The notes beneath the pieces are model-generated. The model was not told where the DNA came from and made no database searches. It saw nothing but the letters and a program-made list of their open reading frames with translations. From assembly GCF_038024855.1 (NCBI RefSeq), contig NZ_CP139089.1:3845518-3909517 (forward strand): DNA of 64,000 bases. The letters run 5' to 3'. A program made the position numbers and the translations under genes. This document shows, piece by piece, positions 17,959 to 26,359 of this stretch (position 1 is its first letter; each line of letters begins with the position of its first letter). Source of the stretch: Methylocella tundrae (GTDB lineage Bacteria; Pseudomonadota; Alphaproteobacteria; Rhizobiales; Beijerinckiaceae).

Positions 17959-18200
17959 AAGATCTCGATATCCGCACGGCATTAAAGGAGGAACTCGGAA
18001 ACATTGCGCCTGAAATCGATATAAATTCGGTTGATCCCGCCGCAGACCTGCGGGATGCTCTTGATATTGATTCTATTGATTTCCTTAATTTTATAACTGC
18101 GATCCACCATCGCCTCGAGATCGAGATACCGGAGATCGACTATCCAAGGCTCAGGACGTTGGATGGGGCCGTCAGTTTTCTCAAAGAGAAGCTTGGGTGA
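17955..18200 (+). CDS. Stand-alone acyl carrier protein
   Basis: An 81-residue acidic protein with one PP-binding domain. The phosphopantetheine attachment serine is Ser40 in ALDIDSIDFLNF (DSID in place of the usual DSL). The gene overlaps the E2 stop by ATGA, so it is made together with the dehydrogenase subunits. It is not the housekeeping AcpP, which has a different signature and fab neighbours. A tempting role is acceptor of acyl groups made by the E2 or the acetate-CoA ligase, but nothing in the sequence proves this. The coding region is visibly richer in A/T than its neighbours. Confidence 0.87.
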   Translation: MKDLDIRTALKEELGNIAPEIDINSVDPAADLRDALDIDSIDFLNFITAIHHRLEIEIPEIDYPRLRTLDGAVSFLKEKLG

Positions 18201-18636
18201 CGTCAACGGTCATCCGATTAAGCTGAGGATGATGATGTCCTTGTAGGGGATGCCTTTGAATGCCAGTCCGCGAGTTCAGGGTAAACTGCACGCCGAAAGA
18301 CCACTCAGCGCACCGGGCGGCGGCAAGCCTACGCAAGGCCGCGAAAAAGCCGCGCCTCACATCAAGGCCGAGCTAGCGCGCGGACACCGGCCCGACCCTG
18401 CGGGGCTTCCTTTCAGACGATAGTCAGACGATCCTCGACCGAGCTGACGCCCGGCGCCGCCCAAGCCGCCTCTTCTATCGGCGCAAAGCGGCGCTCACCG
18501 CGCCTCATCTTCATCAACGAACTTGACGCTCTCGGTCGCTCATGCTCCGCCGGCTGCGTAGGCCGCCTCCATACGGCATGGCGGAATAAGTAGAGTCTGG
18601 CTCATAAGTTGGTCGCCATGGGCAGCGCCAAACGGA
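18201..18636. other. Gap after the ACP gene
   Basis: No intact gene. It contains only the short FtsH-like fragment described separately and ends at the convergent NUDIX gene. No clear terminator hairpin was recognised after the ACP gene. Confidence 0.5.
18429..18545 (+). pseudogene. Possible remnant of an FtsH-like AAA protease (Walker B fragment)
   Basis: One reading frame gives a short run whose core RRSPRLIFINELDALGRS strongly resembles the FtsH Walker B region (IIFIDELDALGRAR style, with D changed to N). About 35 codons are open and no other FtsH motif is seen on either side, so at most a scrap survives. The call rests on one motif and could be chance. Confidence 0.3.
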
Positions 18637-19113
18637 TCAATTGACGCCCCCATCGGGCCCAAAAAGCGCTTCGAGACGATCGAGCAGGATCTGCTGGCCG
18701 GGGAGGATCTTCTGGCGGGCCATCGGCAACGCAAACCAGGCGGCGCGATCGATTTCCGGAAAGGACTGCATGCGCCCGCTGCGAGGCGGCCACTCGATCT
18801 CAAACAAGTTGCTGCTGATGCAGGTCGCATCGAAATCGGCCTCCATGGTGAAGGCTTCGGTCTTTTTCCGCGCATTCTGCTGAACGCTGCCAAGCGGCCT
18901 TAGCGCGCCCGCCGGCATGGCGCCTAGTTCTTCCGCGAATTCGCGGCGAGCGGCGGTTTCGGCATCCTCGTTCTCAGCCACTTCGCCCTTGGGAATCGAC
19001 CATGCGCCAAGGTCCGTATTGCGCCAGAACGGACCGCCGGGATGCACGAGAAGTACAAAAAGCTGCCCATCCATGCGCTTATACATCAAGACGCCAGCGC
19101 TCCTGAGGCTCAT
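18637..19113 (-). CDS. NUDIX hydrolase
   Basis: Protein of 158 residues with a complete NUDIX box, G-x5-E-x7-REFAEELG (about residues 43-65, starting GEVAENE). It begins SAGVLMYKR and contains GAWSIPKGE, as in Ap4A/NTP-pyrophosphatase-like members of unknown substrate. The start overlaps the end of an upstream short frame by ATGA. It is convergent with the pdh-ACP operon. It probably clears damaged or signalling nucleotides; the exact substrate is not readable. Confidence 0.88.
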   Translation of the reverse strand: MSLRSAGVLMYKRMDGQLFVLLVHPGGPFWRNTDLGAWSIPKGEVAENEDAETAARREFAEELGAMPAGALRPLGSVQQNARKKTEAFTMEADFDATCISSNLFEIEWPPRSGRMQSFPEIDRAAWFALPMARQKILPGQQILLDRLEALFGPDGGVN

Positions 19114-19319
19114 CTCTTCGGATCCAAAAACTCTACCGCAAGGTCAATTCCAACGCCTTCGTGTGGCGCTCCGCCAAATGAGTTTCGAATTATCGCGCTG
19201 TCTTGAGGTCGATGGCCGAATGGTCCTAACCTTCTGATCGCAGTTTGATTTGTCGATTCAGAAGCGAAGCCGCGCGCGAAGGTGTCGATATAGCCCTTCA
19301 TGATCGCCGGCATCGACAT
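19110..19319 (-). pseudogene. Possible fragment of an NAD(P)H quinone oxidoreductase-like gene
   Basis: The first 18 codons read MSMPAIMKGYIDTFARGF, close to the conserved flavodoxin-fold motif of NQO/MdaB-type oxidoreductases (SMPAILKGWIDRVF style). The remaining 50 residues do not continue that family, and no upstream half is visible. It is best read as a recombined remnant whose stop now overlaps the NUDIX start. It could also be an unrelated small gene. Confidence 0.3.
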
Positions 19320-19363
19320 CCGTCACAGCGGGTAGCGGCCGGCCAGAAGCGCCGGAGGTGGCG

Positions 19364-19933
19364 TCAGCTCGCGATCGGGCTCGCTGCCTCAGCGTGGGAT
19401 ACAATGCCGCCGTATATGCCGTCAACGTGGCGCCCGTCCGACGATAGCGGAGCTGCAAGAACCTCGATCCACTGGCGACGGCCCGGCTTGACGCGAAGCT
19501 CGAACGCCGCGGCCAAAGGCTCGGCCGTTTCAGCGACCGTCTCAAAAAGCCGCCGCAGACGCGCGGTGATGCGCGGCGCGAGCATTTTCGAAAGCCTTTT
19601 TTCTTGGGACGCCAATCCCAGGAGACGACCTGCTTCAGGCCCGGTCCGACTCGCTTCCCATTCATTCGTCCCGTCAGATCGCTGGAACACGAAAATACCG
19701 GCCGCAATTTCGTCCGGTCCCTGAGCAAGATCGGCGGCGGTCGGCATGAGCCGGCTTCCACGCTTGTCGCGCCAGAATTCAAGCTCTAGCCTCAAAAGCG
19801 GGTCGCTCGCATCGGCGGCGTCAAGGCGATTGAAAAGGCGCGCGAGATGGGGCGGCGCCACGGCGAGCGTGGTCAAGTCATTCCCCCACGTGCTCGGTCT
19901 TCGGCAGCCATCCAACGAGCCACGGATCAACAT
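19364..19933 (-). CDS. PAS-domain-like protein
   Basis: Protein of 189 residues. The segment LEFWRDKRGSRLMPTAADL matches the entry motif of the alphaproteobacterial PAS_5-type family (YWxxKRGxRxxPxRxDI). It is followed by a PAS-like core with FVFQRSDGTNEWEASRTGPEAG and ending WIEVLAAPLSSDGRHVDGIYGGI. No output domain is attached. It is divergent from the COG2187/CapA pair across an 80-bp gap that holds a FixK-type box. A sensory or adaptor role is inferred; the ligand is unknown. Confidence 0.6.
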   Translation of the reverse strand: MLIRGSLDGCRRPSTWGNDLTTLAVAPPHLARLFNRLDAADASDPLLRLELEFWRDKRGSRLMPTAADLAQGPDEIAAGIFVFQRSDGTNEWEASRTGPEAGRLLGLASQEKRLSKMLAPRITARLRRLFETVAETAEPLAAAFELRVKPGRRQWIEVLAAPLSSDGRHVDGIYGGIVSHAEAASPIAS

Positions 19934-19956
19934 GAGGGCGCCGAAGACTCCTCTCC

Positions 19957-19970
19957 TTGATCTGCGTCAA
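19957..19970. promoter_or_regulatory. FixK/FNR-type box between PAS gene and COG2187 gene
   Basis: TTGAT-CTGC-GTCAA matches TTGA-N6-TCAA fully and TTGAT-N4-ATCAA at 9 of 10 positions. It lies about 30 bp from one start and 50 bp from the divergent other, so it could serve either. Confidence 0.6.
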
Positions 19971-20012
19971 CACTTTACGCATCGAATTTATGATGAGTAA
20001 ATAGTCAGTCAG

Positions 20013-21059
20013 ATGATCGAGCGCAACGTGACGGATATTCCCGAGACCTCCCTCGAGGAGAAGGTCTGTTTCCTCAAGAGCCCAGCGGCCTACCGCCCTC
20101 AGCCGGCGAAGGTTGAGGTTGAGGAAACCCATATGTCTTGGGTCTTTCTGGCGGGAGATCGCGTTTATAAGTTGAAGAAGCCGGTCCGCCATTCCTTCCT
20201 CGACTTCGGGTCTATCGAAGCGCGTGAGAAGAACTGTCGCGAGGAGCTTCGACTCAATCGTCGTCTGGCGCAGGATATCTATCTCGGCGTGGCGCCGTTG
20301 ACTCGGAACGATAGTGGACGCCTCTCGATAGACGGGGAAGGGCGTCCAGTTGACTGGCTGGTCGTCATGCGACGCCTGCCACGGGATCGCATGCTCGACA
20401 GCGCCATTATCGCCCACACTCTCAGCGGCGCGGAAATAGCGTCCGTCGCTGAGCGGCTCGTCGGCTTCTACAAGCACGCTCAGCCCGCGGATCTCGCGCC
20501 GGCGGCCTATGTGGCGCAATTCATTGAAGAGCACGCCCGGAACGAAGCCGTGCTGACCGCTCCGCAATTCGACCTCGATGGTGGGCGCATCGAACGGCTT
20601 TTGGGTCTTGTCGAGGATACTTTGCGCAGCGGCCTCCTGGAGACGCGCGCCGAAAGCGGCCGGATCGTCGAGGGACACGGCGACCTGAGGCCGGAGCATG
20701 TCTGCCTCAGCCAACCGCCGGTCATTATTGACTGCCTGGAGTTCAATCGGCGGCTCCGCCTTGTCGATCCGGTGGATGAGCTCACCTATCTCGGCCTCGA
20801 ATGCAGCCGTCTGGGGGCGGACTGGGTAGAGCCAGTCCTCTTGAGTGTCTACGTTAAGAGTTCAGGCGACGACACGCCGTCGCCGGAGCTCGTTTCATTC
20901 TATCGGACCTACCGCGCCTGTTTGCGCGCCCGATTATCGCTCGTCCACATTCTGGAGCATGACCAGCGCAAGCCGAAGAAATGGTTGCCCCTGGCCAAAC
21001 AATATTTGGACATTGCCGCGTCGGCTAGCCTTAGCCCCGACGTTCCAGCGGCGCAATGA
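20013..21059 (+). CDS. COG2187-type aminoglycoside-phosphotransferase-like protein
   Basis: Protein of 348 residues. It starts with an ETHMSWVFLAGDRVYKLKKP segment (kinase-like N-lobe, Lys) and carries the catalytic loop EGHGDLRPEHVCL and the metal-binding IIDCLEFN (about residues 222-250). These are signatures of COG2187 proteins, whose substrate is unknown and which often occur in stress-related clusters. Its stop overlaps the CapA start by ATGA, so the two are translationally coupled. A FixK-type box lies about 50 bp upstream. Confidence 0.82.
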   Translation: MIERNVTDIPETSLEEKVCFLKSPAAYRPQPAKVEVEETHMSWVFLAGDRVYKLKKPVRHSFLDFGSIEAREKNCREELRLNRRLAQDIYLGVAPLTRNDSGRLSIDGEGRPVDWLVVMRRLPRDRMLDSAIIAHTLSGAEIASVAERLVGFYKHAQPADLAPAAYVAQFIEEHARNEAVLTAPQFDLDGGRIERLLGLVEDTLRSGLLETRAESGRIVEGHGDLRPEHVCLSQPPVIIDCLEFNRRLRLVDPVDELTYLGLECSRLGADWVEPVLLSVYVKSSGDDTPSPELVSFYRTYRACLRARLSLVHILEHDQRKPKKWLPLAKQYLDIAASASLSPDVPAAQ

Positions 21060-22264
21060 TCCGATCGCCTTCGTCAAAGGCGATCGAAAGCAGGGTATTG
21101 AGCATGAGCCCCTCGGCTCGGTCCACATTCGACTCCCCGGCGCCGCGCCAAGTCATTCGCGTCTTTCTCTGCGGCGACGTGATGACGGGGCGCGGCATCG
21201 ATCAGATCTTGCCGCATCCATGCGACCCTAGTCTGCATGAAGATTATGTGCATTCGGCAAATAGATATGTTCGTCTCGCCGAGCAGGCGAACGGATCGAT
21301 TCCAGCGCCGGTTGCGCCGTCCTATATCTGGGGCGCCGCTTTGGACGAGCTGAACCGGAAGGCACCCGACGCTCGCATCATCAATCTCGAAACCAGCATT
21401 ACGCGTAGCGACGCCTATGCTGAAAAAGGCATCAACTATCGAATGAGCCCGGAAAACGCCGCGTGCCTGCCTGCCGCCGGCGTCGATTGCTGCGCCCTCG
21501 GCAACAACCATGTCCTCGACTGGGGGCGCGCCGGACTGCTCGAAACATTGGCCACGCTCGAACGTTTGGGGATCAGGACCGCCGGAGCTGGCCGCGATCT
21601 GGCGCAAGCGCGCGCGCCGGCGATCCTCGAGATCGCCGGCAAAGGACGCTTGCTGGTATTTTCTTTCGCGTCCCCGACGAGCGGCGTCCCACGGAATTGG
21701 GGAGCGACTCCGGTGGCCGCTGGCGTGAACCTTCTCTCCGACTTTGCCGATGAAAGCGTCGCGCGGATCGCGGAACAGGTGGAGAGCGTACGGCGGCCAG
21801 GCGATCTGGTCATCGCGTTCATTCATTGGGGAGCAAATTGGGGATATGAGGTTCCAGAAGAGCAACGACGATTTGCGCGCGGCCTCATCGATCAGGCCAA
21901 TGTTTCTCTTGTCCACGGCCATTCCTCGCACCACGCGAAAGCCATCGAAATTTACATGGATCGACTGATCCTCTATGGCTGCGGCGACTTCCTGAACGAT
22001 TATGAGGGCATTCGCGGCTACGAGGAATTTCGCGGCGATCTCGCCGTGATGTATTTCGCCGGTTTCGATGCCTTGACCGGACATCTTGCGAGTCTCGAAC
22101 TCTCGGTGCTTCAAATCCGGCGTTTTCAGCTTGTTCCAGCATCGAGAGCTGATGTCGAGTGGATGCGCCGGACGCTCGATCGCGAAAGCTCTCCGTTCGG
22201 CGCGCGGGTCCGCCTGACGCCACACGGGAGACTGACGCTGCGCTGGCGTGATGCGGTCGGTTGA
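21056..22264 (+). CDS. CapA-family metallophosphatase-like protein
   Basis: Protein of 402 residues of the PGA_cap/CapA family. Conserved motifs are VFLCGDVMTGRGID, INLETSIT, CALGNNHVLDWG, IAFIHWGANWGYE and VHGHSSHHAK, which provide the metal-site Asp, Asn and His residues. There is no clear signal peptide, so it may be cytoplasmic. CapA proteins are linked to poly-gamma-glutamate handling in Bacillus, but in proteobacteria the function is open; no capB/capC is nearby. It is coupled to the COG2187 kinase-like gene. The start could also be the in-frame ATG at 21104. Confidence 0.85.
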   Translation: MIRSPSSKAIESRVLSMSPSARSTFDSPAPRQVIRVFLCGDVMTGRGIDQILPHPCDPSLHEDYVHSANRYVRLAEQANGSIPAPVAPSYIWGAALDELNRKAPDARIINLETSITRSDAYAEKGINYRMSPENAACLPAAGVDCCALGNNHVLDWGRAGLLETLATLERLGIRTAGAGRDLAQARAPAILEIAGKGRLLVFSFASPTSGVPRNWGATPVAAGVNLLSDFADESVARIAEQVESVRRPGDLVIAFIHWGANWGYEVPEEQRRFARGLIDQANVSLVHGHSSHHAKAIEIYMDRLILYGCGDFLNDYEGIRGYEEFRGDLAVMYFAGFDALTGHLASLELSVLQIRRFQLVPASRADVEWMRRTLDRESSPFGARVRLTPHGRLTLRWRDAVG

Positions 22265-22467
22265 CGTGCTGACATGCATATGGCGCGTTCTTGTGCCCAG
22301 CGCCGATCTCATGATTAACGCTTCACCGAGGAGCGCGATCAACGCCGCCGCCCGCCTTGCGTGCGAGAGCTGGCGCACCTCATAGGCTAGACGCGTGCGA
22401 CCGAGCTCAAGTTTAGCCGCAGCCGCATGACGGACCATACCGCCGAGTCCTCCACGAGAGCCGCGAC

Positions 22468-23021
22468 TCAAAACACAAGGAGATCTGTGAGCGGCTGGTC
22501 GTGGAGCCGGGCGATCGCCTCGGCCAGCAGCGGCGCAGCCGACGCGATGGCGAGCTTGTCTCGGACGGGACCAGCCGGAAGCCGGAAGGGAGGAACCGTA
22601 TCGGTCGTGATGATGCGCTCGATGGCCGGGTCGGCCAGCGTCTTCTCGGCGCCCGGCATGAAGAGGCCGTGCGCGATGCAGGCGATGATCCACCGCGCGC
22701 CGCGATCCACGCGCGGCATGAGCCGCGCGTACGAGCGTTCCGCCCGTGCTGACGAGATCGTCGACGATTATGCAGACGGCCCCCGCGACGTCGCAAGCGA
22801 AAAGGTCGCCGGAGACAACGCCGGCGCTGCGATGCTTTTCCGCGAATGCTTTGCCGACCGGCCGGCCCGTGGACGCCTCCAGCGCTTCGCGGAGCAAGTC
22901 GCCCGAGGAGCCGGCTGATCGCTTGGCCAAGCCCTTCGGTTCCCTTCAACGCGAACAAGCTCAGCCGGCCGCCAGATATAGGCCGAACATGCGAGGGCGA
23001 CCAGATGCGAGGTTTCGCCAT
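22468..23021 (-). pseudogene. Ribose-phosphate pyrophosphokinase remnant (deleted and frameshifted)
   Basis: Three pieces of a PRPP-synthetase-like protein lie in order but in different frames: an N-terminal bit GRLSLFALKGTEGLGQAISRL, then LLREALEASTGRP...VVSGDLFACDV with the PRPP motif VDDLVSTGGT, then ACIAHGLFMPGAEKTL...LLAEAIARLHDQP. About 190 codons that should separate pieces 1 and 2 are missing. A single-base shift near 22700-22712 separates pieces 2 and 3. The gene is dead. Intact homologs of this type usually accompany stress-island genes like those around it. It is divergent from ppsA. Confidence 0.78.
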
Positions 23022-23299
23022 CAGCCGCGTCTCCGTTTGGCGGGACCAATGCTCGCCTCGCATAAGCTTTGGTTTGTTGTATCGGCGCGCCTTGAGCGGC
23101 ATCAAGCCGCGCGGCTGCATCCGTCTCGACGTTGGTCCCTTGAGGCGCCGCCAGTCATGCTTCGTAAATGGCTCGCGCGGCTTCGTGCCGAGGACGTCGC
23201 CAGGCCGCAGGATTGTTCGTTCAGGCGGCATCGACTAACGTTCCAGGCAGCTGCCTGCAATTAAATTGCGGGCGTCCCAACACGATTGTCCCGCCACCG

Positions 23300-23313
23300 T
23301 TGATCGTGATCAA
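23300..23313. promoter_or_regulatory. Perfect FNR/FixK box upstream of ppsA
   Basis: TTGAT-CGTG-ATCAA is an exact match to the FNR/FixK palindrome, centred about 63 bp before the ppsA ATG. Confidence 0.75.
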
Positions 23314-23369
23314 AGGGCTCGATCTCTGGTTGGAGCAGGCTCGCAACCTCAGCCAGGTAGAGGAAGCTA

Positions 23370-25790
23370 ATGACCAGCTCAAACTATATCCGCTGGTTTG
23401 AAGACCTCAGCGGCGCCGATGTCGCCATCGTCGGCGGCAAAACGGCCTCGCTCGGCGAGCTCTGCTCGGCGCTTTCGGGCCAGGGCGTCAAGGTTCCGCC
23501 GGGCTTCGCCGTCACCGCTGAGGCTTACCGCGACGCCCTCACGGCGGCGGGCGCCTCTGCGCCATTGCATCGCCTGCTCGACGGGCTGGACGTAAGCGAC
23601 GTCGATCTTTTGTCCGAAAGGGCGGCCGAGGCGCGCCGGATCGTCTACACAGCGACTGGAGGCGAGGAGCTTCGCCGTCAGATCGTCGCCGCCTACCGGG
23701 AGTTGAAGAAAAGATGCGGCGGGAGCCTCTCCGTCGCGGTGCGCAGTTCGGCGACGGCCGAGGATCTGCCGACGGCGAGCTTTGCCGGCCAGCATGAGAG
23801 CTATCTGAACGTGAGCGGCGAAGCCGCCGCGGTCGAGGCCTGCCGGCAGTGCTTCGCCTCGATCTTCACCGACCGCGCCATCACCTACCGCCTCGACAAT
23901 GGCTTCGATCATTTCAAGGTCGCCCTGTCCGTCGCCGTGATCAAAATGGTGCGTTCGGATGTCGGCTCGAGCGGCGTGATCTTCACCCTCGACACCGAGA
24001 CCGGATTCCGCGATGTGGTTTTCGTCACCGGCGGCTATGGCCTCGGTGAGAATATCGTCCAGGGCAGCATCGACCCGGATGAGTTTTATGTGCACAAGCC
24101 GACCTTCAAGAAAGGATTTCGGACGGTGCTCGCGCGCAGGATGGGCGCGAAGCAGCTCAGGATGATCTATGCGGAAAGCGCCGGCGCGGGCGCGAGAACC
24201 AGAAACAAGCCGACGTCGAAGGCGGAGCGGGAGCGTTTCTGCATTTCCGATGAGGACGTGCTCGCCCTGACCGGCTATGCGATCGCGATCGAGGATCACT
24301 ATTCGCTGAAAGCCGGCCGGCCTATGCCCATGGATATCGAATGGGCCAAGGATGGCAAGACCGGCGAGCTCTATATCGTTCAGGCCCGGCCGGAGACGGT
24401 GGCCTCGCGCCGCGCCGCCAATATTCTGCAGACTTATGCGATCAAGGGGTCGGGGCCGGTCATTGTCACCGGCCGCGCGGTCGGCGAGAAGATCGCGACC
24501 GGCATCGCCCGCGTCGTCTCCAGCGTTGAGGATCTCGACGCCTTCCGCCCTGGCGAGATTCTGGTGGCGGAAACCACGAGGCCCGACTGGCAGACGGTGA
24601 TGAAAACGGCCGCCGCCATCATCACCAACCGCGGCGGGCGCACCTGCCATGCGGCGATCGTGGCGCGCGAGGCCGGCGTGCCGGCCGTGGTCGGAACGGG
24701 CGATGCGACCTTGAAGCTCAAGACCGGCGCGACCGTGACAGTATCCTGCGCGGAAGGCGACGTCGGGCGGGTCTATGCGGGCGCCATTCCTTTCGAGGCC
24801 TCGGTTATCGACTTCAAGGACCTGCCGACGCCCAAGACGGAGGTCATGGTCAATCTGGGCGATCCCGACCTCGCCTTTCGCGCGGCCGAACTGCCATCGG
24901 CCGGCGTCGGTCTGGCGCGTATGGAATTCATCATCCAGCAGCACATTGGGATCCACCCCATGGCGCTTGCCGAGCCGGCCAAGGTCGTGTCGGCCAAGGC
25001 CAGGGCTGCGATCGCGCGCGCCGTCCGGGGTTATCCACGGCCGGCCGATTTCTTCATCGAACGCCTCTCCGAGGGCGTCGGGACCATCGCCGCGGCCTTT
25101 TATCCCCGCCCCGTGATTGTCCGCCTCTCGGACTTCAAGACGAATGAATACGCCGGGCTGATCGGCGGCGCCGGCTTTGAGCCGAAGGAAGACAATCCGA
25201 TGCTCGGCTTTCGAGGCGCCTCCCGCTACGATCATCCGGCCTATGCCGCGGGCTTTGCTCTTGAATGCGCGGCCTTGCGCCGCGTGCGCGAGGGAATGGG
25301 CCTCACAAATCTCAAGGTCATGGCGCCTTTCGTCCGGCGCGAGGAGGAAGCCAGACGGGTGCTGGCGGCATTGGAGCGCAATGGGCTGAAGCGCGGCGAG
25401 AACGGGCTCGAGGTCTTCGTCATGTGCGAGATCCCCAATAATGTCATCCGCATCGACGCCTTCGCCGAGCTGTTCGACGGTTTTTCCATCGGCTCCAATG
25501 ATTTGACGCAGCTCACCTTGGGCGTCGACCGGGACTCCGAGATCGTCGCCTTCGATTTCGACGAGCGCGACCCCGGCATGCTGGAGATGCTGCGTCTCGC
25601 CGTCACGGGCGCGAAGCGTAACGGGCGCCATGTCGGCATCTGCGGCGAGGCGCCTGCAAACTATCCCGAGATCGCCGCCGCTCTGGTCGGCTGGGGAATT
25701 GATTCCATCAGCGTCAATCCATCCAGCCTGATCGGCGCGCTGAAGGTGGTGGCGGATGCGGAACGCGCGGCGGCCGCAGCGCGGCCTTAG
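23370..25790 (+). CDS. ppsA: Phosphoenolpyruvate synthase
   Basis: Converts pyruvate, ATP and water to PEP, AMP and phosphate. The 806-residue protein has the ATP-grasp N-terminal domain (VRSSATAEDLPTASFAGQ, about residues 123-140), the phosphohistidine domain with catalytic His in GGRTCHAAIVARE (about residue 426), and the C-terminal PEP barrel (IGSNDLTQLTLGVDRD, with Cys in GICGEAP). The length is normal and no motif is lost. A GAGGAAG site precedes the ATG and a perfect FNR-type box lies upstream. It is followed at 18 bp by the PEBP gene. It links pyruvate to the TpiA/FBA/PfkB part of the island. Confidence 0.96.
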   Translation: MTSSNYIRWFEDLSGADVAIVGGKTASLGELCSALSGQGVKVPPGFAVTAEAYRDALTAAGASAPLHRLLDGLDVSDVDLLSERAAEARRIVYTATGGEELRRQIVAAYRELKKRCGGSLSVAVRSSATAEDLPTASFAGQHESYLNVSGEAAAVEACRQCFASIFTDRAITYRLDNGFDHFKVALSVAVIKMVRSDVGSSGVIFTLDTETGFRDVVFVTGGYGLGENIVQGSIDPDEFYVHKPTFKKGFRTVLARRMGAKQLRMIYAESAGAGARTRNKPTSKAERERFCISDEDVLALTGYAIAIEDHYSLKAGRPMPMDIEWAKDGKTGELYIVQARPETVASRRAANILQTYAIKGSGPVIVTGRAVGEKIATGIARVVSSVEDLDAFRPGEILVAETTRPDWQTVMKTAAAIITNRGGRTCHAAIVAREAGVPAVVGTGDATLKLKTGATVTVSCAEGDVGRVYAGAIPFEASVIDFKDLPTPKTEVMVNLGDPDLAFRAAELPSAGVGLARMEFIIQQHIGIHPMALAEPAKVVSAKARAAIARAVRGYPRPADFFIERLSEGVGTIAAAFYPRPVIVRLSDFKTNEYAGLIGGAGFEPKEDNPMLGFRGASRYDHPAYAAGFALECAALRRVREGMGLTNLKVMAPFVRREEEARRVLAALERNGLKRGENGLEVFVMCEIPNNVIRIDAFAELFDGFSIGSNDLTQLTLGVDRDSEIVAFDFDERDPGMLEMLRLAVTGAKRNGRHVGICGEAPANYPEIAAALVGWGIDSISVNPSSLIGALKVVADAERAAAAARP

Positions 25791-25808
25791 AGTGTGGGAG
25801 ACGAATCC

Positions 25809-26267
25809 ATGCAACTCAGATCGAGCGCCTTTTCCGACGGTAGCGCTATCCCGCGGCGTTTTACCTGTGCGGGCGAAGACGTGTCCCCGCCGCTCCATTG
25901 GACTGATGCGCCGGAAGGAACTCGCAGTTTTGTCCTTCTCTGCGACGACCCCGATGCTCCGGCAGGGATTTGGCGTCACTGGGCGGCTTACGATCTTCCT
26001 GCCGATCGTACAGCGCTCCCCGAGGGCGCTGGTCGGCCCGGAGGCGAGGATGGCTCAAAACAGGCGCTTAACGACTTCGGCCGATCGGATTACGGCGGCC
26101 CCTGCCCACCACGCGGCCATGGGCCGCATCATTACCATTTCCGGCTGCTTGCGCTCTCAATAGACCATCTGCCAGTGCGCAGGAATCCATCCTGCCGGGA
26201 TGTCGAACGAGAGGCGCGCAAACATCTTCTTGCGGAAACAATCCTCGTGGGAACGTACCAGCGATGA
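25809..26267 (+). CDS. YbhB/YbcL-family (PEBP) protein
   Basis: Phosphatidylethanolamine-binding-like protein of 152 residues. The anion-binding pocket motifs are LCDDPDAPAGIWRHWAAYDL and the GP-C-PPRGHGPHHYHFRLLAL stretch, as in bacterial YbhB. No signal peptide is seen, so it is likely cytoplasmic; the biological role of this group is unsettled. ATG at 25809 has GGGAGA upstream. It probably shares the ppsA transcript. Confidence 0.88.
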   Translation: MQLRSSAFSDGSAIPRRFTCAGEDVSPPLHWTDAPEGTRSFVLLCDDPDAPAGIWRHWAAYDLPADRTALPEGAGRPGGEDGSKQALNDFGRSDYGGPCPPRGHGPHHYHFRLLALSIDHLPVRRNPSCRDVEREARKHLLAETILVGTYQR

Positions 26268-26359
26268 TCAGTAAGATCGGTTTCGTTCACGAGGGTTTTC
26301 CAGGCTGTGTCGCCGGATTCGCTGCTTACGCGCCTTCCTGAAGATAGGGAACAGGATCG

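Noticed and set aside
21074..22930. 618-codon minus-strand open frame opposite capA
   Set aside because: Only its first part (the PRPP-loop piece) is meaningful, belonging to the broken PRPP synthetase; the remainder mirrors capA.
23379..25979. Very long minus-strand open frame (866 codons) opposite ppsA
   Set aside because: It is a shadow of the GC-rich ppsA codons; the plus-strand frame has all PEP synthase motifs.
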